A stretch of DNA of 64,000 nucleotides from Chelativorans sp. (lineage in GTDB: Bacteria > Pseudomonadota > Alphaproteobacteria > Rhizobiales > Rhizobiaceae), in NCBI RefSeq assembly GCF_031180965.1, contig NZ_JAPSLH010000008.1, positions 92,661 through 156,660 of the forward strand, read 5' to 3'. Made by a program: the position numbers and the translations under genes. Positions 28,995 through 38,112 of the stretch are shown here, in pieces. The notes beneath the pieces were generated by a model. That model made no database searches. It was not told the origin of the DNA and saw only the letters and a program-made list of their open reading frames with translations. Numbering within the stretch: the stretch's first letter is position 1; every line of letters begins with the position of its first letter.

Positions 28995-31931
28995 CTAGTG
29001 CGCCTCTTCCCAATTGTCGGCCGCGCGTGCGTCCACCTTCAGCGGCACCGAAAGAGAGCGGGCCGGCCAGGCCGCGCCTTCCATTACCGTGCGGATCACC
29101 GGGATGGCGCGCTCCACAGCATCTTCCGGCGCCTCGAATACAAGCTCGTCGTGTACCTGCAGCAGCATCTGGACATCGCCGAGCCCCGAATCGGCGAGCG
29201 CCGCATCCATGCGCATCATGGCGCGGCGGATGATATCGGCGGCCGAACCCTGGATGGGCGCGTTGATGGAGGCGCGTTCGTTGAAGGCGCGGATGGAAGG
29301 GTTGGAGGAGCGGATCTCCGGGTAATGGGCGCGGCGGCCGAAGATGGTCTCGACATAGCCCTTTTCGCGGCAGAACGCTTTCGTCCGCTCCATATAGTCG
29401 CGGATTCCCGGAAACCGCTCGAAATACCGTTTGATATAGGCACCGGCCTCCTCGCGCGGAATGCTGAGCTGGTTCGCGAGGCCGAAGGCGGAGATGCCGT
29501 AGATGATGCCGAAATTGATCGCCTTGGCACGGCGGCGGACCTCCGCCGGCATGCCTTCGACCGGCACGCCGAACATCTCGGACGCCGTCATGGCATGGAT
29601 GTCCACGCCCTCCGCAAAAGCCTTCTTGAGCTCCGGGATTTCTGCCACATGGGCAAGCACGCGCAGCTCGATCTGGCTGTAGTCGGCCGAAATCAGCTTC
29701 CGGCCGGGCGCGGCGATGAAGGCGGTGCGGATTTTCCTGCCTTCCGGCGTGCGCACGGGGATGTTCTGGAGGTTCGGCTCGGAGGAGGAGAGCCGCCCCG
29801 TCGTCGTGGAAGCCAACGAATAGGATGTGTGCACCCGTCCCGTATCGGGGTGGGTATAGCCGGGCAGCGCATCCGTGTAGGTGGATTTCAGTTTGGTGAC
29901 CTGCCGCCAATCGACGATCTTACGCGGCAGTTCGTGACCTGCGGCAGCGAGTTCTTCAAGCACCTGCGCGGACGTGGACCATTGGCCCGACTTCGTCTTC
30001 GCCCCGCCCGGCAGGCCCATCCGGCCGAAAAGGATATCGCCCAGTTGCTTCGGCGAGCCGATAGTAAAACGCCCGCCGGCGAGCTCGTAGATCTCCTCCT
30101 CCATCCGCGCCGCCGTCTGCGCGAAATCGCCGGACATGCGGGAGAGGATCTGGCGGTCCACCATGATGCCGCGGTGCTCCATGCGGCAGATCACTGAGAT
30201 CATCGGTCGCTCCAGCCGCTCATAGACGGAGACGAGGCCTTTTGCGGCCAACTGCGGCTTCAGCACCTTCCACAGGCGCAGCGCGATATCGGCATCCTCG
30301 GCGGCATAGATGGTGGCGCGCTCGAGATCGACCATGTCGAAGGTCACCTTGGAGCGTCCGGAGCCCGTCACCTCCTTGTAGGAAAGCGGGGTATGGCCGA
30401 GCCATCGCTCGGCCAGCGCGTCCATGCTATGTGCCTGCGTCCCCGCTTCAAGCACGTAGGAGATCAGCATGGTATCGTCATAGGGCGCGATCTCGATCCC
30501 ATGCCGGTAGAGGAGCAGCCAGTCATATTTCAGGTTCTGGCCGATCTTCAGCACCGCAGGATCCTGGAGTGCCGGCCGCAGGACGCTGAGCGCCGCTTCC
30601 ACCGCAATCTGGCCGTCCATCATCCCGCCGCCGAGCAGGTCTTCTTTCCCGTTCTTGTGCGACAGGGGCACATAAGCCGCGCGCCCGGGAGCAGTGGCGA
30701 GAGCGATTCCGCACAGTTCCGCCTGCATTGGATCGAGCGAGGTCGTCTCTGTATCGAGGGCTAGGATGCCCGTCTCGCGTGCTTCCGCTGCCCACTGGTT
30801 CAGCGTTTCCAGGTCTCGGATGCAGACATAGCGGGAGTGGTCGAATTTCTCGGCCGACGCCGCCTCGGCAATCTTGCGCGCGAATTTTTCCGGCGTCTCC
30901 GCCTCATCCGTGCGGTCGGGCGCTATCTCGCCCTCGGCGCCGGGCTCGCCGATGCCGGTTGCAGGAACCGTGAGATCGGGTCCGTGCGCCTCGGCCCCCG
31001 CCTGTACTGCCACGTAAGCGGACTCGATCGCTGACGGATCGGTTCCTGTCGCCTCCGCGACCCGGCGGGTGAGCGAGGAGAACTCCATCGCCTTCAGGAA
31101 GGCGATCAGCTTCGGTCCGTTGGGGGGATTAAGCGCCAGAGCATCGAGGCCGAGCTCGACCGGCACGTCATCCTTGAGGCGGACCAGTTCGCGCGAGATG
31201 CGGGCATTCTCCGCGTGCTGAAGCAGGTTTTCGCGTCGCTTGTCCTGCTTGATCTCATGCGCCCGGGCAAGCAGCGTATCGAGATCTCCATACTGCTCCA
31301 GAAGCTGAGCTGCCGTCTTCGGACCTATGCCTGGCACGCCCGGCACGTTGTCGATCGTGTCGCCGGTCAGCGCCTGCAGGTCGATCATCTTTTCGGGCGG
31401 AACGCCCCATTTCTCGATGACCTCGGGGACTTTGATCTCCTTGTCCTTCATCGGGTCGTACATGGCCACCGTGGGCCCGACGAGCTGCATCAGGTCCTTG
31501 TCCGAGGAGACGATGGTCGTATCGCCTCCCGCCTCGCAGGCAAGCCGCGCATAGGTGGCGATCAGATCGTCGGCCTCGTAGCCCTCCATCTCAATGCAGG
31601 GCAGGTCGAAGGCGCGCGTCGCCTCCCGGATCAGGCCGAATTGCGGAATGAGATCCTCTGGTGGCTGGGTCCGGTTGGCCTTGTATTCAGGGAAGAGTTC
31701 ATTGCGGAACGTCTTCGATGAATAGTCGAAAATGACCGCGAAATGGGTCGGGGTGATACCGACATCCGTGTTGCGGGCGTCGCGCAGGAGCTTCCACAGC
31801 ATGTTGCAGAAGCCCGATACGGCGCCGACCGGCAGCCCGTCTGACTTGCGCGCGAGCGGCGGTAGGGCGTGATAGGCCCGGAAGATATAGCCCGAGCCAT
31901 CGACGAGGAAGAGATGATCGCCTTTTTTCAT
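28995..31931 (-). CDS. polA: DNA polymerase I
   Basis: Replication and repair polymerase, 978 residues, all three modules intact. The N-terminal 5'-3' exonuclease has the H3TH region (TGDTIDNVPGVPGIGPKTA). The central 3'-5' exonuclease has an intact DxE (ALDTETTSLDP). The polymerase domain has motif A SADYSQIELRVLAH, motif B RRRAKAINFGIIYG and motif C QVHDELVFE. Retention of the proofreading residues contrasts with several bacterial PolA that have lost them. A 288-bp non-coding region separates its start from gnd upstream. Confidence 0.97.
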   Translation of the reverse strand: MKKGDHLFLVDGSGYIFRAYHALPPLARKSDGLPVGAVSGFCNMLWKLLRDARNTDVGITPTHFAVIFDYSSKTFRNELFPEYKANRTQPPEDLIPQFGLIREATRAFDLPCIEMEGYEADDLIATYARLACEAGGDTTIVSSDKDLMQLVGPTVAMYDPMKDKEIKVPEVIEKWGVPPEKMIDLQALTGDTIDNVPGVPGIGPKTAAQLLEQYGDLDTLLARAHEIKQDKRRENLLQHAENARISRELVRLKDDVPVELGLDALALNPPNGPKLIAFLKAMEFSSLTRRVAEATGTDPSAIESAYVAVQAGAEAHGPDLTVPATGIGEPGAEGEIAPDRTDEAETPEKFARKIAEAASAEKFDHSRYVCIRDLETLNQWAAEARETGILALDTETTSLDPMQAELCGIALATAPGRAAYVPLSHKNGKEDLLGGGMMDGQIAVEAALSVLRPALQDPAVLKIGQNLKYDWLLLYRHGIEIAPYDDTMLISYVLEAGTQAHSMDALAERWLGHTPLSYKEVTGSGRSKVTFDMVDLERATIYAAEDADIALRLWKVLKPQLAAKGLVSVYERLERPMISVICRMEHRGIMVDRQILSRMSGDFAQTAARMEEEIYELAGGRFTIGSPKQLGDILFGRMGLPGGAKTKSGQWSTSAQVLEELAAAGHELPRKIVDWRQVTKLKSTYTDALPGYTHPDTGRVHTSYSLASTTTGRLSSSEPNLQNIPVRTPEGRKIRTAFIAAPGRKLISADYSQIELRVLAHVAEIPELKKAFAEGVDIHAMTASEMFGVPVEGMPAEVRRRAKAINFGIIYGISAFGLANQLSIPREEAGAYIKRYFERFPGIRDYMERTKAFCREKGYVETIFGRRAHYPEIRSSNPSIRAFNERASINAPIQGSAADIIRRAMMRMDAALADSGLGDVQMLLQVHDELVFEAPEDAVERAIPVIRTVMEGAAWPARSLSVPLKVDARAADNWEEAH

Positions 31932-32141
31932 GGCCGAACGGGTAGCGCGACCTCTTCCGCCTGTCCATCAGAAAGCCTCGCCGCCGATGAGGCTCCGGAC
32001 AGGGTATGGCAGTGGCGCGCAAAGATTAACGAGGTGTAATGTTTCAGCCCTTGAATAGCCATTTTGGTGAACAACATAACAGTCATCGGCAATACTCCGC
32101 CGAGTCCGGCAAGGCTCGTCCCCCGCCTGAACCGGACACCA

Positions 32142-32172
32142 GCGGCAGCCTACCCCCTCTCCGGGCTGCCGC
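32142..32172. other. hairpin in the polA-gnd intergenic region
   Basis: GCGGCAGCC (32142-32150) and GGCTGCCGC (32164-32172) form a perfect 9-bp stem with a 13-base loop in the 288-bp stretch between polA and gnd. No T tract follows on either side. The remainder of 31932-32184 shows no gene; a 90-residue forward frame there lacks coding character. Confidence 0.4.
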
Positions 32173-32184
32173 ACATAATAAAAG

Positions 32185-32220
32185 GCCGCCGTGGTTCCCC
32201 TCCACCACGGCGGCACTTTT
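32185..32220 (-). terminator. intrinsic terminator after gnd (bidirectional shape)
   Basis: Perfect 10-bp stem GCCGCCGTGG (32185-32194) / CCACGGCGGC (32205-32214) flanked by AATAAAAG on the left and ACTTTTTA on the right, giving a T tract on both strands. It lies directly after the gnd stop codon (32220-32222). Confidence 0.85.
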
Positions 32221-33635
32221 TATCCTCTGTTCCAGTTCCCGTGGTGATTTCCCTCGCGGTCGACGCGCTCGAAGCCATGCGCGCCGAAGAAATCGCGCTG
32301 CGCTTGGATGAGATTGGCCGTGCCTCGGGCACGGCGAAACGTGTCGAAATGGGCGAGCGCGGCTGAAAGCGAGGGCGCAGGCAGGCCGGCCTCGGCGCTT
32401 TGTGCCACTACGCGCCGCAGATGCGGATGCGCAGTCTCCATGAAGGCCGAAAAGGCGGATGTCATCAGCAGGTTTTCGGTTTCGGGCGCCTTGTCGAAGG
32501 CATCCGCGATCTCGCCGAGGAATTGCGAGCGGATGATGCAGCCTGCGCGCCAGATGCGCGCGACCGTGCCGAGCGGCAGGTTCCAGCCAAACTCGCGCGA
32601 GGCCGCGGCCATGACCGAAAAGCCTTGCGCATAGGCGACGATCTTCCCGGCAAAGAGCGCAGCCTCCAAATCGGCGAGTGCCGATTCGCCTGGCTTTCCA
32701 GCGGAGGGTACCCGGATGCCGAAGCGCTTCTCGGCTGACTCCCGCTCCGCTTTCATGGCGGAGAGGCTGCGGGCCGCCACTGCCGCTTCGATTGCCGTGG
32801 CGGGAACGCCCAGCGACTGCGCCTCGATCGCCGACCAGCGGCCCGTGCCCTTCTGGCCGGCGCGGTCGAGGATAACGTCAACGATCGGCTTGCCCGTATC
32901 CATGTCGATCGCCGTCAACACCGCGCCGGTGATCTCGACGAGGTAGGAGTTCAATCGGCCTTCGTTCCACCGCGCGAAGATCGGCGCGATCTCCTGTGCG
33001 CTCAATCCATGCCCGTCACGCAGGATGCCGTAGATCTCGGCGATCATCTGCATGTCGGCATATTCGATGCCGTTGTGAATGGTTTTGACGAAATGCCCTG
33101 CACCATCGGGGCCAAGCCAAGCCTGGCACGCCTCGCCCTTGTACCGCGCGGCGATCGCCTCCAGGACCGGCTCTATGCGCCGGTAGGAATCCTGCGGGCC
33201 GCCCACCATGATCGACGGCCCGTGCCGTGCCCCCTCCTCGCCTCCCGACACACCCATCCCGATGAATCGCGGGCCAGTCTTCGCGAGCGCCTCCATGCGC
33301 CGGCGGGTATCGCGGAAATTGGCGTTTCCTGCATCGATGATGATGTCGTCGCGGGCAAGCAGCGGATCGAGCGCGGCGATCTGTTCGTCGACGGCCGGGC
33401 CTGCGGGCACCATCAGGATGATCGGGCGGGGCGCGCCGATCGCATCCACCAGCGCCTCGAGCGTCTCGCACGGCACGATATTGTCCGCGAGGGGGCCGGC
33501 TTCCTCCACAAATTCACGTGTACGCGCCGTGGTGCGGTTGAAAACGGCAATGCGAAAGCCTTTTTCCGCTATGTTGAGCGCCAGATTGGCGCCCATCACG
33601 CCGAGGCCGATCAGGCCGATGTCAGCTTTGGTCAT
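32220..33635 (-). CDS. gnd: 6-phosphogluconate dehydrogenase (decarboxylating)
   Basis: Pentose-phosphate pathway enzyme that makes ribulose 5-phosphate, CO2 and NADPH. The 471-residue long-chain form has the Rossmann motif IGLIGLGVMGANLALNIAEK and the family signature ILDRAGQKGTGRWSAIEA with the catalytic Lys further upstream in HFVKTIHNGIEYAD. The C-terminus (RVDREGNHHGNWNRG) is intact. Downstream of fur on the same strand with 49 bp between; a terminator follows. Confidence 0.96.
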   Translation of the reverse strand: MTKADIGLIGLGVMGANLALNIAEKGFRIAVFNRTTARTREFVEEAGPLADNIVPCETLEALVDAIGAPRPIILMVPAGPAVDEQIAALDPLLARDDIIIDAGNANFRDTRRRMEALAKTGPRFIGMGVSGGEEGARHGPSIMVGGPQDSYRRIEPVLEAIAARYKGEACQAWLGPDGAGHFVKTIHNGIEYADMQMIAEIYGILRDGHGLSAQEIAPIFARWNEGRLNSYLVEITGAVLTAIDMDTGKPIVDVILDRAGQKGTGRWSAIEAQSLGVPATAIEAAVAARSLSAMKAERESAEKRFGIRVPSAGKPGESALADLEAALFAGKIVAYAQGFSVMAAASREFGWNLPLGTVARIWRAGCIIRSQFLGEIADAFDKAPETENLLMTSAFSAFMETAHPHLRRVVAQSAEAGLPAPSLSAALAHFDTFRRARGTANLIQAQRDFFGAHGFERVDREGNHHGNWNRG

Positions 33636-33684
33636 GAGTGAGCCCCATCATGATGCACGAGCGCGTCTCCTCCACCTGTCTGGT

Positions 33685-34116
33685 TCAACGCCGCCGCCTT
33701 TTCCTGCCATAGAGTTCCAGGCGGTGGTGCACGATATCGTAGCCGAGCGATCGGGCGATCTCATCCTGCAGGGCCTCGATCTTTGTCGAGTGGAACTCGA
33801 TGACGTCGCCTGTGTCGATATCGATGAGATGGTCGTGATGCTCGCTGCCCGCCTGCTCGAAGCGCGCGCGTCCGCCCTCGAAGGCGTGACGGTGGATGGC
33901 GCCCAGCTCCTCCAGCAGCTTCATGGTGCGATAGACGGTGGAGAGCGAGATGCTGGGATCGATCTCGGATGCGCGGTTGAAAATCTCCATCGCGTCCGGA
34001 TGGTCCTCCGTCTGCGCGAGGATGCGCAGGATCACCTGCCGCGGCCGCGTGATTCGCACGCCGGCGCGGCGCAGCCGCTCCTCGTATTTCGTGCCGTTCG
34101 GCGCCGTTTCGCTCAT
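33685..34116 (-). CDS. Fur-family regulator (Fur/Mur group)
   Basis: Metal-dependent repressor of 143 residues. The winged helix is visible as [20 protein letters not shown] and [20 protein letters not shown]; the metal/dimer region has [18 protein letters not shown] and the C-terminal [11 protein letters not shown]. The C-x2-C zinc motifs of many Fur proteins are absent, as in rhizobial Mur. In several rhizobia the Fur/Mur gene lies near rimI-miaB (from memory); here it lies next to gnd. No Shine-Dalgarno precedes the ATG, and a promoter ends only 7 bases upstream, so the mRNA may be leaderless. Confidence 0.88.
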   Translation of the reverse strand: MSETAPNGTKYEERLRRAGVRITRPRQVILRILAQTEDHPDAMEIFNRASEIDPSISLSTVYRTMKLLEELGAIHRHAFEGGRARFEQAGSEHHDHLIDIDTGDVIEFHSTKIEALQDEIARSLGYDIVHHRLELYGRKRRRR

Positions 34117-34123
34117 GGGCAGG

Positions 34124-34152
34124 ACTATGCTTCAGAACGCATCTTGTTGCAA
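34124..34152 (-). promoter_or_regulatory. promoter of the Fur-family gene, predicted leaderless
   Basis: On the reverse strand TTGCAA (34152-34147) and CATAGT (34129-34124) are 17 bases apart. Counting 7 bases on gives a start at about 34117, adjacent to the ATG at 34116. Confidence 0.5.
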
Positions 34153-34264
34153 AGTGCGGGCCGGCTCTCTACCACGACAGGGCGAGTGCGCCAAAGCCCT
34201 GTTGACAGCTGCTGCCGATCATCCACCTTCTCTTGGAGAGTGGAACGATCCGCCGGAAGGAACC

Positions 34265-34501
34265 ATGAGACCCGTATTCGTTCAGTTGCGCTGCCAGCCC
34301 GGCAAGACATATGACGTCGCCGACGAGCTCTACAAACGGGAAATCGCCTCCGAACTCTACTCGACGAGCGGCGAATACGACCTGTTGATGAAGGTCTATA
34401 TCGACGAAGGCGTGGATATCGGCAAGTTCATCAACGAGAACATCGCTAACGTTCCTGGCATTGTGCGCTCATTGACGACGCTGACATTCAAGGCTTTCTG
34501 A
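34265..34501 (+). CDS. stand-alone Lrp/AsnC effector (RAM) domain protein
   Basis: 78-residue protein consisting only of the Lrp/AsnC ligand-binding fold (PVFVQLRCQPGKTYDVADEL, SGEYDLLMKVYIDEGVDIGK, VPGIVRSLTTLTFKAF). The DNA-binding helix-turn-helix is missing by design rather than truncation, since CGGAAGGAACC precedes ATG 34265 and upstream codons do not encode an HTH. Such proteins bind amino acids or modulate full-length Lrp partners; the role here is unknown. Divergent to the Fur gene. Confidence 0.85.
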   Translation: MRPVFVQLRCQPGKTYDVADELYKREIASELYSTSGEYDLLMKVYIDEGVDIGKFINENIANVPGIVRSLTTLTFKAF

Positions 34502-34568
34502 GCTGGGGTTCTTCACCCGCCGCGTCCGTGGCGAAACGTCTGACCGCTTTCCGAGGAGGAGCTTTGCG

Positions 34569-35258
34569 ATGAAAAGATCGAAGGTGAACGATATTCTGCG
34601 CGAGGGCGCAGGCTTTATCCGCTCGTTCGGCTATGTGCTCCCGCCCTTCGCCGACTGGACCCCGGCCGAAATGAAAGCACGTCGCGGCGAGATCGACGGA
34701 GTGGTGAATGCCCGCCTGGGCTGGGACATCACCGATTACGGCGTCGGCGATTTCGCCAATAAGGGGCTGTTCCTCTTCACGGTGCGCAACGGCGATGCGG
34801 CAGCCCTGAACGAGGGCAGGGGCATGCTCTATGCGGAAAAGATCATGATCTCGCGGCGCGACCAGATATCCCCCATGCACCGTCATGTGGTGAAAGCAGA
34901 GGACATCATAAATCGTGGCGGCGGCAGCCTGTGCATCAAGCTCTATGCCTCGGCTCCCGATGGCAGCATCGACTACGGCGCGCCGGTTTCCGTGCCGACC
35001 GACGGCATCATGCGCCGGTTCGATGCCGGCGGGATCCTGCGGCTCTCGCCGGGCGAGAGCGTCACGCTCATGCCGGGCGTCTGGCACGAGTTCTGGGGCG
35101 AGGGTTCGGACGTGCTGATCGGGGAGGTATCGACGGTCAACGATGACCTGACGGACAATATCTTCGCCGAGCCCATCGCCCGCTTCTCCAGCATCGAGGA
35201 GGATGAGGAGCCATATCGTCTTCTTGTCTCCGATTACCCGCAGTGGCTGGAGGCCTGA
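34569..35258 (+). CDS. D-lyxose ketol-isomerase
   Basis: Cupin-fold isomerase of 229 residues expected to interconvert D-lyxose and D-xylulose (also D-mannose/D-fructose). Metal-binding residues lie in ISPMHRHVVKAEDIINRGGG and in the PGVWHEFWGEGSDVLIGEVS segment. GAGGAGGAGC is ideally placed before ATG 34569. It is followed by a sugar-kinase-like gene after 11 bp, which suggests that the product is phosphorylated. Confidence 0.88.
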   Translation: MKRSKVNDILREGAGFIRSFGYVLPPFADWTPAEMKARRGEIDGVVNARLGWDITDYGVGDFANKGLFLFTVRNGDAAALNEGRGMLYAEKIMISRRDQISPMHRHVVKAEDIINRGGGSLCIKLYASAPDGSIDYGAPVSVPTDGIMRRFDAGGILRLSPGESVTLMPGVWHEFWGEGSDVLIGEVSTVNDDLTDNIFAEPIARFSSIEEDEEPYRLLVSDYPQWLEA

Positions 35259-35269
35259 TCGGCGCAGGC

Positions 35270-35878
35270 ATGGGCACCCTTCCCGTCGATGCTCTCCTCA
35301 GATGCGCGGCTGGTGCCGAGCGCTTCATGGTTGCGATTGCGGGTCCTCCCGGGTCGGGCAAGTCCACCTTGGTGCAAAGGTTGGCGCAGGCGCTGAAGGA
35401 ACGCGGAGAAAAGGCGGCGGTCGTGCCGATGGACGGGTTCCACTATGACGACGTCGTATTGAGGGAGCGCGGGCTTTCAGACCGGAAGGGCGCGCCCGAG
35501 ACCTTCGATTTTCCCGGTTTCAAGAATTTGCTTCAGCGCTTGCGTGCCTGCGAGCCAGAGGTGGCGATCCCGCTTTTCGACCGCTCGATGGAACTCTCGC
35601 GCGCTGCTGCCGCCGTGGTGGGCAGCGATGTGCGCCTGGTGCTCGTAGAGGGGAACTATCTGCTTCTCGACGAGCCGCCCTGGAGCGGGCTGGAAGAGCT
35701 GTTCGATTACTCCATCTATCTCGACGTTCCTCGTGCAGAACTGCAGCGCCGATTGCTTGAACGCTGGCACCACCATGGCCGAGATGCGGAAGCGGCCCAG
35801 CGCTGGGTGGAAATGAACGATCTCGCCAATGCCGACCGGGTGGCAACGCGGCGTCGCAATGCAGACATGATCCTTTGA
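35270..35878 (+). CDS. P-loop small-molecule kinase (FrcK / uridine kinase-like)
   Basis: 202-residue nucleotide-binding protein with Walker A as AIAGPPGSGKSTLVQRLAQA and the downstream VPMDGFHYDD motif, plus VEGNYLLLDEPPW. This is the layout of the rhizobial fructose-transport-associated kinase FrcK and of PanK/uridine kinase relatives. The phosphate acceptor is unknown; the preceding lyxose isomerase points to a ketose. ATG 35270 starts 11 bp after the isomerase stop. Confidence 0.8.
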   Translation: MGTLPVDALLRCAAGAERFMVAIAGPPGSGKSTLVQRLAQALKERGEKAAVVPMDGFHYDDVVLRERGLSDRKGAPETFDFPGFKNLLQRLRACEPEVAIPLFDRSMELSRAAAAVVGSDVRLVLVEGNYLLLDEPPWSGLEELFDYSIYLDVPRAELQRRLLERWHHHGRDAEAAQRWVEMNDLANADRVATRRRNADMIL

Positions 35879-35976
35879 AAGGGATTGGGCGGCCGGGATC
35901 GGCTTCGTGGAACCGCCTCCACATCCCTGCCGTTTCGGCCTGCGTTGCTATTGAAGTGATTGCCGGGAGAACAAAG

Positions 35977-36474
35977 ATGTATTCCGCTGCTTTCCGCCCC
36001 GCGATCAGGGGCCCTTACGACAATGCCGTACTCCTTCTAGCGATGATAGCCTTCCTGCTTGCGCCGTTGGCGCAGGGCCCTCTCCTTGCCCAGGGCCTGC
36101 AAAGCGAGGAGGCAATCGACGCCATTGTCGGTTCGGACGTGAAGACAGAGGAGAGCACGAAGGACAATCAGGTCGACCGTATTCTCACGGCCATCGAGAG
36201 CGCGCAGCAAAGCGCGGATCGCGTGCGCAAGACCTTTGCTCTCGACACCCTCGAGATAGTCTTCCTGCCGGATCTGGGCGATGAGGCCGGTGCTATCGAG
36301 AAGGCGATCGAAGAACACCAGCCACAGATCGAAGCGTTGCGCGATGCGATCGAAGGCAGCGCGATGTTTTACCACGCCATAGACTCCCGGCAGATTCTGT
36401 TGCCGGACGTCGTGGCGGTCGAATTCGCGCAGGATGAAAGCGTGACTATTTTCGTCGACGGCGGCGAGCGATAA
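35977..36474 (+). CDS. secreted hypothetical protein
   Basis: 165 residues with an N-terminal hydrophobic signal (AVLLLAMIAFLLAPLAQG) followed by an acidic, helical domain (Glu/Asp/Ile rich, e.g. DRILTAIESAQQSADRVRKT, LDTLEIVFLPDL). No domain is recognised. GGGAGAACAAAG precedes ATG 35977; the 34-residue longer frame from 35875 reaches into the kinase stop. Probably periplasmic. Confidence 0.7.
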   Translation: MYSAAFRPAIRGPYDNAVLLLAMIAFLLAPLAQGPLLAQGLQSEEAIDAIVGSDVKTEESTKDNQVDRILTAIESAQQSADRVRKTFALDTLEIVFLPDLGDEAGAIEKAIEEHQPQIEALRDAIEGSAMFYHAIDSRQILLPDVVAVEFAQDESVTIFVDGGER

Positions 36475-36590
36475 GAAGACTTGCCGCCCCACCCCAATTC
36501 AAGTCATATGCAGCCAAGGAACAAGGCGAGCTATCCGCGCTTCCGGCATAGGCCGACAACGATGGGAAGCCGTGAACGCTAAAGGGCATA

Positions 36591-36863
36591 TTGGTGCAAG
36601 CCGAACAACAGGCCGACTCGATCGGCAAAACCATCCTCGAGAAGATAAGGGGTCGCGCCGAGGGCGATCCGTCGGGGATATCCTTTTCCACTCCGCTCGA
36701 TGAGCTGGGTATCCATTCGTTGGAACTTACGGAGCTCATCTTCGACCTGGAGGATGAATTCGGCGTCGAGGTTGAGATGAACACGGCCCAGGCTTGGGAA
36801 AAGCTCGGGACTGTCCAGGATCTTGTGGACGCAGTTCGGGCGCTGGTCAGTGCCAAGAGCTGA
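36591..36863 (+). CDS. acyl carrier protein (NodF-like, specialised)
   Basis: 90-residue acidic protein with an ACP fold. The phosphopantetheine serine lies in [16 protein letters not shown], where the usual Asp of the D-S-L motif is His. It ends two bases before the ketosynthase start, forming a dedicated pair as in nodF-nodE. The start is TTG 36591 or GTG 36594, with AAAGGG upstream. It is distinct from housekeeping AcpP and from AcpXL by sequence. The acyl product is unknown. Confidence 0.8.
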   Translation: MVQAEQQADSIGKTILEKIRGRAEGDPSGISFSTPLDELGIHSLELTELIFDLEDEFGVEVEMNTAQAWEKLGTVQDLVDAVRALVSAKS

Positions 36864-36864
36864 G

Positions 36865-38079
36865 ATGGCCTCCGGCCGCATCGTCATAACCGGGCTTGGC
36901 GGGATCTGCTCGCTCGGCTCCAATGCCGGCGCAATCTGGCAGGCCATGCGTGACGGCCGCGTGGCGATCGGCCCGATCGAGAATGCGGATCTGCGCGAAG
37001 TGAAGGTCCGGATAGGAGCGGAGATCAAGGCTCTGCCCGACCACGCTATTGATCCCAAGCGGCTGCCGACGATGGATCGCAATGGTCTCCTGGCAGCGGT
37101 GGCGGCCGGAGAGGCGATCGCCCAGGCCGGGCTCGCGGTGAGCGCCTCCAATGCGCACCGGATTGGGGCCGTCGTCGGGGTGGGCGTTTGCGGCTGGCAT
37201 GCCGTCGAGGAGGGGTATCGCGCGGTCTTCCTGGAATCCAAGAGCCGCGTGAACATCTTCACCGTGCCGCGCATCATGCCGGGGGCGGCGGCGGCGCAGG
37301 TCAGCATGGTGCATGGTCTCACCGGGCCTGTGTTTGGCGCCACGTCTGCCTGCTCGTCGTCGAATCATGCGATCTCGCTCGCCATCGATCAGCTCCGCCT
37401 CGGCCGGGCCGACGTCATGCTTGCCGGCGGCGCCGATGCACCTCTGATCTACGGCATCTTCAAGGGATGGGAGATGCTGCGCGTGCTCGCGCCGGACACT
37501 TGCCGGCCCTTTTCGGCCGACCGGCAGGGGCTGGTTCTTGGCGAGGGCGCCGGCATGGCGGTGCTGGAGACCTATGAGCACGCCATGGCCCGGGGCGCCC
37601 CGATCCTGGCTGAGCTTGCAGGGGTCGGCATGTCCGCCGATGCTTCCGACATCGTCGCACCGACGCTGGAGGGGCCGATCCGTGCCATGCAGGCCTGCCT
37701 GGCGGATGCCGGCCTCAGCCATGAGGATATCGATTACGTGAATGCGCACGGCACGGGCACGAAGGCCAACGACCGGCTGGAGACGGAGGCGATCAAGCAC
37801 GTTTTCGGCCGCCACGCCTCGGCGCTTTCTGTGTCGTCGACCAAATCCATGCACGGGCACTGCCTCGGCGCGTCCGGCGCCATCGAGCTCATCGCCTGCG
37901 TGAATGCGATCCAGGAAGGAGTGGTTCCGCCGACGGCGGGCTATCGCGAGGCGGATCCCGACTGCGACCTGGATGTGACCCCGAACGAGGCGCGGCGACG
38001 CCCGGTCCGAGCCGCGATCAGCAACAGCTTTGCCTTCGGCGGCACGAATGCGGTGATTGCGGTCCGCTCGATGAGCTGA
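36865..38079 (+). CDS. beta-ketoacyl-ACP synthase (KAS II / NodE-like)
   Basis: 404-residue condensing enzyme with catalytic Cys in [15 protein letters not shown], His in [12 protein letters not shown], and His in [17 protein letters not shown]. Begins [20 protein letters not shown], one base after the stop of the adjacent ACP gene, so the two act together. A specialised acyl chain (lipid A, a lipo-oligosaccharide or another secondary lipid) is plausible; a lone pair without a dehydratase or ketoreductase suggests reliance on housekeeping enzymes. Confidence 0.85.
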   Translation: MASGRIVITGLGGICSLGSNAGAIWQAMRDGRVAIGPIENADLREVKVRIGAEIKALPDHAIDPKRLPTMDRNGLLAAVAAGEAIAQAGLAVSASNAHRIGAVVGVGVCGWHAVEEGYRAVFLESKSRVNIFTVPRIMPGAAAAQVSMVHGLTGPVFGATSACSSSNHAISLAIDQLRLGRADVMLAGGADAPLIYGIFKGWEMLRVLAPDTCRPFSADRQGLVLGEGAGMAVLETYEHAMARGAPILAELAGVGMSADASDIVAPTLEGPIRAMQACLADAGLSHEDIDYVNAHGTGTKANDRLETEAIKHVFGRHASALSVSSTKSMHGHCLGASGAIELIACVNAIQEGVVPPTAGYREADPDCDLDVTPNEARRRPVRAAISNSFAFGGTNAVIAVRSMS

Positions 38080-38112
38080 GCCAACTCGCCGATCGGCTCC
38101 GCCGCGCGTGGT

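Noticed and set aside
32039..32311. 90-residue forward frame between polA and gnd
   Set aside because: It crosses the gnd terminator and runs into gnd on the opposite strand; no ribosome binding site and atypical composition.
36520..36545. Possible EcfG-type promoter (GGAAC-N18-TT) ahead of the ACP gene
   Set aside because: Lacks the G before TT. Such loose matches are expected about once in 10 kb per strand by rough estimate, and no stress gene follows.
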